Source of the DNA: Sulfuriflexus sp032250955
GTDB taxonomy: Bacteria; Pseudomonadota; Gammaproteobacteria; AKS1
DNA length: 26,675 nt
Direction: 5' to 3'
Assembly (NCBI RefSeq): GCF_032250955.1
Contig: NZ_JAVVES010000036.1
Coordinates: forward strand, 1-26,675
The notes below the pieces were generated by a model, which was given only the letters and a program-made list of their open reading frames with translations, did not search any database and had not been told where the DNA came from. The number at the start of each line of letters is the position of its first letter. Within the stretch, counting starts at the first letter, position 1. The translations under genes were made by a program, and so were the position numbers. This document shows, one piece after another, positions 16,032 to 22,707 of this stretch.

Positions 16032-17777
16032 TTACGCTTCGGCCGTGGATTTATTGATTCTCAGCTTGTTATAAGCATCTTTTTCTTCTGCATCCAACTG
16101 GACGATATACGGTTCGATTTCTCTCGTCGTACATGTCGGCAAGCCGTCTGCACCTTTGATAGTCTGCACGTGACAATGCCACTTGTTGTTGTCAGTATCC
16201 GGATAGTCAACACGGTAGTGATAAAGCCCCCATCGACTCTCGGTCCGGAACATGGATGAAACAGCTGCCATCTCGGCGCAATCCAGGATGAACTGTACCT
16301 CCATAGCGCGCATTAGCTCATGCGGGTCACTTGCCTTAAGACTGACCAAATCTGCACGGATCTCAGCAAAACGCTCCATGCCGATTTCCATCTTTTTAGT
16401 GATCTTGGGTGGCTGCAGGTAGTCGTTAACCAGGCGCCGGATCTTGTACTCCATCTGTGCAGGCGGAATGCCTTCCTTAATATTCAGTGGCGCCAGTACG
16501 CGCGCCTTCTCGGCAGCGATTTCGGTTTCATCAATCTCGGCATGCTCATGCTCTGCACAGTATTCAGCGGCATCCTCACCGGCGATCGCACCATAAACAA
16601 ATGCCCCCAGCATGTAATTGTGAGGTACTGAACCACAGTCACCTGCTGCATACAGTCCGGGCACTGTCGTTCTGGCGTTTTCATCCGTCCAGATACCCGA
16701 GGCACTGTGACCACTGCAGAAGCCGATTTCCGATATGTGCATCTCAACCATTTTTTCACGATAGTTGGTGCCCCGACGTTCGTGGAAACGACCACGGCTC
16801 GGGCGCTCATTGGAGTGCAGGATCTCTTCTATCTCCTCGATCGTTTCCTCAGCCAGGTGGTCAACCTTCAGGAAAACCGGGCCATTGCCGCCTTCCAGTT
16901 CCCTGAAGAACTCCAGCATCATCTGTCCGCTCCAGTAGTCACATTCAATAAACCGGTTGCCCCGCGCGTTGGCAGTGTAACCACCCATCGGCCCTGTTAC
17001 ATATGCACAGGCCGGACCGTTATAGTCCTTGATGAGCGGGTTGATCTGGTAGCATTCAAGACCGCTCAGTTCTGCGCCAACATGGTAGGCCATACTGTAA
17101 CCATCGCCCGCGTTTGTTGGGTTCTCGTAAGTGCCGAACAAATATCCTGATGTCGGCAAACCAAGTCTGCCTGCGGCACCGGTGCAGAGAATCACGGTCT
17201 TGGCCTTGATGACGGCGGTTTCAGCCGTGCGCGGATTCAACAAGAAGGCACCTGCGATCCTGCCATCCTTGCCCTTGAATAATTTTGTCGCCATGAACCT
17301 GTTAATTACCTGGACACGCTTCTTGCGTAACTGTCTGTACAGGACCTTTTTCATGTGATGCCCTTCAGGCATGGGAAGCACATAAGTTCCTATATGATGA
17401 ACTTTCTTGACGTTATAATCGCCAGTCTCATCTTTTTCGAATTTAACGCCCCAATCGTCCAGCTTATTGATCATGTCAAAGCTTCGTTGCGCATAAGCCA
17501 TCACCGTCTTTTGATTAACGATTCCGTCATTGGCGACAGTAATTTCTTTTACATATTGTTCGGGGGTGGCATGGCCCGGAATCACGGCATTATTCAGTCC
17601 ATCCATACCCATGCTGATACAACCACTGCGTTTTACGTTTGCCTTTTCCAGTACAGCCACACTTAATTCTGGATTCTGCTCCTTGGCACGTACTGCCGCC
17701 ATTGGGCCTGCTGTACCTCCGCCAATAACCAGAATATCGACTTCTAATATTTCTTCTGCTGCGGTTCTATCATTCAT
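16032..17777 (-). CDS. AprA/FrdA-family FAD-dependent oxidoreductase (substrate unknown)
   Basis: A 581-residue soluble flavoprotein of the FAD_binding_2 superfamily (fumarate reductase, L-aspartate oxidase, APS reductase alpha). The N-terminal dinucleotide fold is VDILVIGGGTAGPMAAVRA (about 13-31), followed by VLEKANVKRSGCISMGMDGLNN, whose RSG...G...N pattern is closer to AprA than to SdhA. A capping domain lies at about 225-350 (YNGPACAYVTGPMGGYTA). GHSASGIWTDE and VPGLYAAGDCG mark the second FAD region, with a His comparable in place to the AprA active-site His. The C-terminal helical domain has FRTESRWGLYHYR. No Sec/Tat signal is present, so it is cytoplasmic. Pairing with the small ferredoxin downstream mirrors AprAB. 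A normal aprAB locus for sulfur oxidation would have aprM or sat/qmo nearby; none is here, so the substrate is probably not APS. Confidence 0.88.
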   Translation of the reverse strand: MNDRTAAEEILEVDILVIGGGTAGPMAAVRAKEQNPELSVAVLEKANVKRSGCISMGMDGLNNAVIPGHATPEQYVKEITVANDGIVNQKTVMAYAQRSFDMINKLDDWGVKFEKDETGDYNVKKVHHIGTYVLPMPEGHHMKKVLYRQLRKKRVQVINRFMATKLFKGKDGRIAGAFLLNPRTAETAVIKAKTVILCTGAAGRLGLPTSGYLFGTYENPTNAGDGYSMAYHVGAELSGLECYQINPLIKDYNGPACAYVTGPMGGYTANARGNRFIECDYWSGQMMLEFFRELEGGNGPVFLKVDHLAEETIEEIEEILHSNERPSRGRFHERRGTNYREKMVEMHISEIGFCSGHSASGIWTDENARTTVPGLYAAGDCGSVPHNYMLGAFVYGAIAGEDAAEYCAEHEHAEIDETEIAAEKARVLAPLNIKEGIPPAQMEYKIRRLVNDYLQPPKITKKMEIGMERFAEIRADLVSLKASDPHELMRAMEVQFILDCAEMAAVSSMFRTESRWGLYHYRVDYPDTDNNKWHCHVQTIKGADGLPTCTTREIEPYIVQLDAEEKDAYNKLRINKSTAEA

Positions 17778-17808
17778 AGTATTATTCCCGATTTGTTGCT
17801 AAATAAAG

Positions 17809-18561
17809 TTATTGCCGATCGACACGCAACTGATATTGAAATGCGTCACCTCGATATGACAAATATTCAAAATCAATTGGGTCACCATCTTTAGAAAATA
17901 CCAAACGCTGAATTCTCAATATTGATGCACCGCTATCGATATTGAGATGTTTGGAAACGTCTTCACTTGCTGACACCGCTTCGATTTTCAGGTCGGCATG
18001 ACCGAGACCGATACCGAATTCATTTTCAAGTAAAGGAAAAATATCCTGCGTCATATCGCGGCCCAGGAGTTTTTCGCCTATCTCAAGGGGAAAGAAACTG
18101 TTATCTATTGAAATAGGTTCGCGGTTCAGATAACGGATTCGCTTTAATTCGACCACTTTATTACCACGGCTTATGTTGAGTGCTTCAGCTACTTCCGGGG
18201 CTGCGCGTGTTTCCTGAACCTCGATTACCCGTGTCGATGTTTCATAACCCTGCGGTGTCATCGCCTCGCCAAAACCCTGCAGGCGCTGTATGTCCTGCAC
18301 GGCTTTGGGTCTCGACACAAATGTGCCCTTGCCCTGAACACTGAATACCAGGCCATCCGTATGCAGGTCTCTCAAGGCCTGGCGGACCGTGATTCGACTC
18401 ACCCCATAGACCTTCATCAATTCACTTTCGGACGGCAGTCGCTCATGGGCGACATAGTCCCCCTCAAGGATGCGTTGCTTCAGGGCCTCCTTGATCTGTG
18501 CATACAAGGGTTGTACGGATTCGTTCCGAATCGTCTTGGTCTTGTCTTCTTTTGTGCTCAT
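17809..18561 (-). CDS. GntR-family (HutC subfamily) transcriptional regulator
   Basis: A 250-residue repressor-type regulator. The N-terminal winged helix-turn-helix (about 15-85) shows PLYAQIKEALKQRILEGDY, LPSESELMKVYGVSRITVRQ and GKGTFVS, the standard GntR signature. The C-terminal UTRA ligand domain (about 95-245) includes RIRYLNREPISIDNSFFP. It is the first gene of the operon, 31 bp before the flavoprotein. A sigma70 promoter with an overlapping 16-bp palindrome lies upstream (18580-18624), pointing to autoregulation. A near copy of the palindrome precedes the ABC-transporter operon at 24147-24162, so it probably coordinates uptake and metabolism of the same compound, whose identity is unknown. 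Confidence 0.93.
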   Translation of the reverse strand: MSTKEDKTKTIRNESVQPLYAQIKEALKQRILEGDYVAHERLPSESELMKVYGVSRITVRQALRDLHTDGLVFSVQGKGTFVSRPKAVQDIQRLQGFGEAMTPQGYETSTRVIEVQETRAAPEVAEALNISRGNKVVELKRIRYLNREPISIDNSFFPLEIGEKLLGRDMTQDIFPLLENEFGIGLGHADLKIEAVSASEDVSKHLNIDSGASILRIQRLVFSKDGDPIDFEYLSYRGDAFQYQLRVDRQ

Positions 18562-18579
18562 ATCAGTGGTCTCATCAGT

Positions 18580-18598
18580 ACATGTTATAACATGTTAT
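18580..18598. promoter_or_regulatory. GntR operator candidate before the gntR operon
   Basis: ACATGTTATAACATGT (18580-18595) is a perfect 16-bp palindrome, overlapped by a second symmetric stretch ATAACATGTTAT (18587-18598). It lies just downstream of the -10 box of the gntR promoter, where a bound dimer would block transcription. A copy with two mismatches sits at 24147-24162. Confidence 0.7.
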
Positions 18599-18624
18599 TA
18601 TAAGCATCATTTCCTATGGGTCAA
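18597..18624 (-). promoter_or_regulatory. Sigma70 promoter of the gntR-flavoprotein-rnf operon
   Basis: On the minus strand TTGACC (18624-18619) and a perfect TATAAT (18602-18597) are separated by 16 bp. The gntR start codon is about 35 bp downstream, and the palindromic operator overlaps the transcription start region. Confidence 0.65.
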
Positions 18625-18729
18625 GTCTAATTTCAGGTCGTTGAGAATGATAAACGATTCATGTCTATCGCACTGTTTTTATGGGTTATTTCAGACGTTC
18701 TCATAAAGACGAAGACTCCGCGTTGCGTA

Positions 18730-19359
18730 CTAATCCGGGCAGTTCTTGTCTAGCCAAAAATGCAGCCAGATGATTGATCTCGTCGACTGTAGCAGGTTTG
18801 CGATGGCCTGCATTTGCGCCGTTCGATCATTACTACGCGTGCCTTTTTTGAATGCATTGAGCTGTGCAGCCAGGTAGCCCTGATGCTGCCCGGACAACCG
18901 GGGAGTCGCAGTAGCCGCCTCCCCTTCTACCAGGTGACAGCTGACACAAGCAGGCAAAGCACGCGCCGGGTCACCACGCATGAAAAGGTGCTGTGCCACC
19001 TGCCTGCCAGCAGCCGGTTGCAGACTGTACGGTAGCGGGATGGGAACCTGTTGGCTGAAGTATTCTGCGACGACTTTGATTTCCTGCTCAGAAAGGAGTT
19101 CTGCGGTGGCCTGCATAACGCCCTGGCGGCGCCCGGAACGAAAATCTTGTAACTGTTTAATCAGATAGGCGGGGCGCTGCCCTGCGAGACGGGGAAAGTC
19201 CTGCATACGTGAATTGCCATCATACTCATGGCAATATCCACATTGCTCGTAAGGCGCCTGGTCCCGGGTATCAATAGTGCCCGCACTGGCAAGCCCCGTG
19301 GCGACCAGCATTGCTGCCAGTAGTATCGATTTATCAATTGCCGTAGTTTTATATGTCAT
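18730..19359 (-). CDS. Diheme cytochrome c4-like protein, 3' end frameshifted
   Basis: A periplasmic electron carrier with a signal peptide (about 10-27, ending ASA) and two class I heme motifs: CGYCH (40-44) and CVSCH (138-142). Met82 and Met183 (GVMQA, AQMQA) fit the distal ligands. As read, the last 20 residues after IANLL (STRSIIWLHFW...) do not fit the family. A one-base insertion near 18790-18796 would restore TVDEINHLAAFLARQELPG, the normal C-terminal helix, with a TGA at 18701-18703. So this is a one-base deletion or a sequencing error near the 3' end. It follows the SCO gene by 5 bp at the end of the ABC operon. Confidence 0.85.
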   Translation of the reverse strand: MTYKTTAIDKSILLAAMLVATGLASAGTIDTRDQAPYEQCGYCHEYDGNSRMQDFPRLAGQRPAYLIKQLQDFRSGRRQGVMQATAELLSEQEIKVVAEYFSQQVPIPLPYSLQPAAGRQVAQHLFMRGDPARALPACVSCHLVEGEAATATPRLSGQHQGYLAAQLNAFKKGTRSNDRTAQMQAIANLLQSTRSIIWLHFWLDKNCPD

Positions 19360-19364
19360 GCGAA

Positions 19365-20039
19365 TCAGCTGATCTTGTCGGCGAAAAGGCGGACAAACTC
19401 GGAAAACTGTTCCGAAACCAGTGCGATATCCATGGGCGGATGAAATTTCGCGGTTAACTGTCCGGCTGGATCAATAAGATAGACTTCTGCGCTGTGCTGC
19501 ACGCTGTAGTAACCATGCTTATCCCTGGAACCATAACGGTGAAAGGCCCCGAGCTGTGTTTCAAAGGCCGTAATGTCTTCTTCCCTGCCGGTCATACCGA
19601 TAAACGAGGGGTCAAAATAGGTCATGTATTCGGTGAGATGTGCCTGCGTGTCCCTCACCGGGTCAACACTGACAAACAGGAATTGCAGATTATCGGCGTA
19701 ATCAGGATTCATCATAATGTCTTTTCTAATGAGTCTTAACTGCGATAATGTTGCCGGGCATATATCAGGGCAATTAGTAAAACCGAAAAACAGGAAAGAC
19801 CAGTGGTTTTCAAGTCGGCCAAGGTTGACTTCCTGCTGATTGTGGTCAGTAAACACAAAGGCCTGTAATGGCTGCGGCGGATTGATGGCGACACCGTGCA
19901 ATGTCGCCGGTATTTGCTGATCCCTGGCTACCTCAAGCATAAATATAAAGGATGCAAGAAGGATGCAGGTCAGCAGTAATACCCACGTCTTGTAGCTATT
20001 AATGAAAGTTCTTGTCTGTCCTTGCGCGATGTTTTTCAT
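19365..20039 (-). CDS. SCO1/SenC-type copper chaperone/thioredoxin-like protein
   Basis: A membrane-anchored protein with one N-terminal helix (TWVLLLTCILLASFIFMLEVA) and a periplasmic thioredoxin fold. The copper-binding CxxxC is in GFTNCPDICPATL and the His ligand in VQHSAEVYLIDP, both conserved, so copper binding should be intact. SCO proteins deliver copper to or reduce the CuA site of oxidases and similar enzymes. An ATG at 20039 gives 224 residues; a GTG at 20099 is in frame but overlaps the ATPase gene. It lies 28 bp after the ABC ATPase and directly before the cytochrome. Its presence in an ABC-importer operon is unusual. Confidence 0.9.
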   Translation of the reverse strand: MKNIAQGQTRTFINSYKTWVLLLTCILLASFIFMLEVARDQQIPATLHGVAINPPQPLQAFVFTDHNQQEVNLGRLENHWSFLFFGFTNCPDICPATLSQLRLIRKDIMMNPDYADNLQFLFVSVDPVRDTQAHLTEYMTYFDPSFIGMTGREEDITAFETQLGAFHRYGSRDKHGYYSVQHSAEVYLIDPAGQLTAKFHPPMDIALVSEQFSEFVRLFADKIS

Positions 20040-20067
20040 AATATAAAGAGCCTGGACAAGAGCCCCG

Positions 20068-20949
20068 TTATTTCTTGCTGCCTTGTTGTTCAAAGGCACG
20101 GATAGACTCAGTGCGGATCAGGTCCATACATTCTCTCTTGGTCCTGATATATTCCTCGCTGGTCACCATGGCACTCGTACGCGGTCGGGGTAATTCAATC
20201 TTGATATCGGCGATTAGATGGCCCGGACTGGCGCTCATAACAACAACACGATCACCAAGGAAGACGGCTTCATCAATATCATGCGTCACGAAAATTACGG
20301 TAATGCCGAATTCTCCCCAAATCTGCAACAGATTTTCCTGCATCATGGCACGGGTCTGGGCATCGAGCGCACCGAAAGGCTCATCCATGAGCAATACATT
20401 CGGGTAGTTGGCAAGGGCGCGAGCTATGCCAACACGTTGTTTCATGCCGCCGGAGAGTACACTCGGGTAACGGTTTTCATAAGCACTAAGACCGACCATT
20501 TCTATAAAGGTACGGGCCGTGCTTCGCGCCTCGGTTCTGCCCTTTCTGGCCATCAATGGGCCAAATGCAACATTATCGCAGACCGTTTTCCAGGGGAATA
20601 AGGAATGCTGTTGAAAAACCATGCCTCGATCCAGACCGGGTTTAGTGATGTTCACACCGTCCAGCATAGCGGTTCCCGATGTTGGTTTTACAAAGCCAGC
20701 CACTGTATTCATCAAAGTCGACTTGCCGCAGCCGGATGGACCTAACAGGCAAACAAACTCGCCGGGTTTGATATCCAGAGTGGCATCGTTAACTGCGACC
20801 ACGCCGCCTCCGAATTCAACAGAGACATTTTTGATTTCTACATGACCCTTGTCGGCCTCATATTTGTTGGTATGTGTCGGCGCCAGCGGTGGCAGAATAT
20901 CTGTTGGCATTGAACTCGGGTTTTTTTCTTGCAAAGTTGTGTCAATCAT
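20068..20949 (-). CDS. ABC transporter ATP-binding protein (nitrate/sulfonate/taurine type)
   Basis: A 293-residue cytoplasmic ATPase of the SsuB/TauB/NrtD family. Walker A GPSGCGKST, Q-loop VFQQHSLFPW, signature LSGGMKQRVGIARAL, Walker B VLLMDEPFGALD and H-loop VTHDIDEA are all intact. The N-terminal 35 residues (Pro/Thr/Asn-rich) extend beyond the usual start. It follows the small membrane protein by 40 bp and precedes the SCO gene. The substrate class cannot be told from the ATPase alone. Confidence 0.93.
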   Translation of the reverse strand: MIDTTLQEKNPSSMPTDILPPLAPTHTNKYEADKGHVEIKNVSVEFGGGVVAVNDATLDIKPGEFVCLLGPSGCGKSTLMNTVAGFVKPTSGTAMLDGVNITKPGLDRGMVFQQHSLFPWKTVCDNVAFGPLMARKGRTEARSTARTFIEMVGLSAYENRYPSVLSGGMKQRVGIARALANYPNVLLMDEPFGALDAQTRAMMQENLLQIWGEFGITVIFVTHDIDEAVFLGDRVVVMSASPGHLIADIKIELPRPRTSAMVTSEEYIRTKRECMDLIRTESIRAFEQQGSKK

Positions 20950-20989
20950 GAGTTTTGCACCTGCAATTGTTATTCATAAACGTGAGGGT

Positions 20990-21658
20990 TCATTCAGGAT
21001 GTGAGCTGCTTATATCGGTAGCCATCGCAAGTGAGCGAAGTTGAACAACGATAATCCATACCATTATGGCCAGACCACCGATGGTAAGTAGCTTGCCAAG
21101 TGGTTCCAGCCATAGTGCCAGTGAGGCGCTCATGCCCAGCATAGCCAGGGCAACGACCCAGGAAGGAGTCGCGCAACACACAACCCAGGTAAGGGTTGCA
21201 CTGGTCAGGCTTATAAAGAGGGTTCCTGTGCCAGCTGCCGCATAGAGTGATTTGTCATTTTTCATTGCACAGGACTGGCTCTGTTTATACAACGTCAGAA
21301 CGGTGAAGATGCCCAGCAAATTACCCATTAATAACACCAGTAGCATCTTTGGCGGGATTAACATAAAGCTCCAGGTGGCTATACCGTAATAAAGCGGATT
21401 TTTATAACCCGTTTCAAACCACGGTTCGTCTATCATGATGGGGATTGCATCCAGCAGGGATGGCGTGCCTTCAAGAATAAGGCCATAGGTGCCAAATACA
21501 TCATGAAAAACAACGTAATTTGGAATCTCACCAAAGCGGGCCATTGTTACCAGTAACAAACCGGAATAATAGAGAACAACAAAACCTATACTGACCAACA
21601 GCAGGATTCGCCAGTGCCTTCTGACTGCATAGGCTGTTATTTCGAGATAGCCGGCCAT
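20990..21658 (-). CDS. Polytopic membrane protein of unknown function in the ABC operon
   Basis: A 222-residue protein with about five or six membrane segments (about 16-38, 88-100, 104-120, 135-160, 165-182, 187-207). A notable motif is WVVCCATPSWVVALAMLGMS near 158-177, where a Cys-Cys-x-x-Pro lies in a membrane segment, a pattern seen in some metal- or thiol-handling membrane proteins. The start overlaps the permease stop (TAATG), so the two are translationally coupled. It is an extra component compared with standard Ssu/Tau/Nrt importers, which have only three proteins. I do not recognise the family. The copper-linked neighbours suggest, but do not prove, a metal role. Confidence 0.8.
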   Translation of the reverse strand: MAGYLEITAYAVRRHWRILLLVSIGFVVLYYSGLLLVTMARFGEIPNYVVFHDVFGTYGLILEGTPSLLDAIPIMIDEPWFETGYKNPLYYGIATWSFMLIPPKMLLVLLMGNLLGIFTVLTLYKQSQSCAMKNDKSLYAAAGTGTLFISLTSATLTWVVCCATPSWVVALAMLGMSASLALWLEPLGKLLTIGGLAIMVWIIVVQLRSLAMATDISSSHPE

Positions 21659-22617
21659 TAGTCCTTATGCTCCTGCCAGCGAAGTGCCGGTTTTGAAGCC
21701 TGTTTAACCAGCCAGGTGGATAAAGTCCCCAATCCGCCAATTGTTAACATACCAATGATGATGTTGGGATATTCGACCAGGGTGTAGGAGTTCCAGGTAA
21801 AATAGCCAATGCCATATTGTCCACTGATGATTTCACCAGCCAGCAATGAAAACCATGAAACGCCCATGCCAATAGCAAGGCCGGCCATGATGCTCGGCAA
21901 AGCACCTGGCAACACCACGTGCCACATTATGGCGCGACCACTTGCACCCAGTGATTTGGCTGCCCTGATGAGCGACTCTGGTGTTTGTTCCACGCCATGA
22001 ACCGTATTCAGGATAACGGGGAAGAATGCACCAAGGAATGTAATGTAAATGATGCTCGATTCTTCTGTCGGGAAGGCCAGAATAGATAGAGGTATCCATG
22101 CTACGGCAGGTATCGGTCGAAGGATCTCGATATAGGGCATCATAATGTCAGAGAATATTTGTGAGCGCCCCATGAAAATCCCCAAAAACATACCGAGCAA
22201 CGAGGCAGAGGTGAAGGCGATAATGATCCTCTCAAGACTGACCGTGATATGTTTATAATATTCTTGTGACCCCAGCAGCTTCACGAAATGCTCCCAAACC
22301 ACGACCGGTGTCGGAATATTCTGAAAACTGATGACAAAGTTTACCTGGTATGCGGATAATATCTGCCAAAGGATAATGGCGCCGACGATGGCGCAGCCAC
22401 GGACAAAATAGCGATCCCAGGGCAAATCCCGCACCCCGGTGAAAAGTCGACTTTCTTTATTGCCTGATGAATGCCCGCCTGTTTCCCTGGCATTTATTTC
22501 ATCTGTTGTCTTGGTATCCTGAATATTGTCTGCAGTCCCGGTTGCATTACTTTCAGGCACATCTAAAGACGAAATCGTGTCCTCTTCTTTAGGGGTCGTT
22601 ACTGACCAGGTGTTCAT
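21658..22617 (-). CDS. ABC transporter permease (nitrate/sulfonate/taurine type)
   Basis: A 319-residue permease with a long hydrophilic N-terminus (about 70 residues, Thr/Asp/Glu-rich) and six membrane segments. The EAA loop reads ESLIRAAKSLGASGRAIMWHVVLPGALPS, diagnostic of the SsuC/TauC/NrtB family. GGAG lies 6 bp before the ATG at 22617. It is separated from the binding-protein gene by 90 bp holding a strong hairpin (22663-22696) and overlaps the following membrane-protein gene. Confidence 0.93.
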   Translation of the reverse strand: MNTWSVTTPKEEDTISSLDVPESNATGTADNIQDTKTTDEINARETGGHSSGNKESRLFTGVRDLPWDRYFVRGCAIVGAIILWQILSAYQVNFVISFQNIPTPVVVWEHFVKLLGSQEYYKHITVSLERIIIAFTSASLLGMFLGIFMGRSQIFSDIMMPYIEILRPIPAVAWIPLSILAFPTEESSIIYITFLGAFFPVILNTVHGVEQTPESLIRAAKSLGASGRAIMWHVVLPGALPSIMAGLAIGMGVSWFSLLAGEIISGQYGIGYFTWNSYTLVEYPNIIIGMLTIGGLGTLSTWLVKQASKPALRWQEHKD

Positions 22618-22662
22618 GAAATTCTCCAGTTCTTGAGCTTTCTTGATGAAACCTTAAGGTTG

Positions 22663-22696
22663 ATAAAATGACCGGCAACCATGCCGGTCATTTTAT
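22663..22696 (-). terminator. Strong hairpin terminator/attenuator between binding protein and permease
   Basis: A perfect 14-bp inverted repeat (arms 22663-22676 and 22683-22696; core TGACCGGC/GCCGGTCA) with a 6-nt loop. On the minus strand its 3' arm ends CATTTTAT, giving a short T-run. Placed 12 bp after the binding-protein stop, it would terminate most transcripts there, or protect their 3' ends, so binding protein exceeds permease. The A/T flanks make it usable in both directions. Confidence 0.8.
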
Positions 22697-22707
22697 TTCT
22701 CCTGTTA

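Noticed and set aside
15787..17777. True dissimilatory APS reductase aprBA
   Set aside because: The beta-like ferredoxin (77 aa) is much shorter than AprB, gene order is alpha then beta, the flavoprotein is shorter than typical AprA, and no sat, aprM, qmo or dsr genes are nearby. Only family resemblance is claimed.
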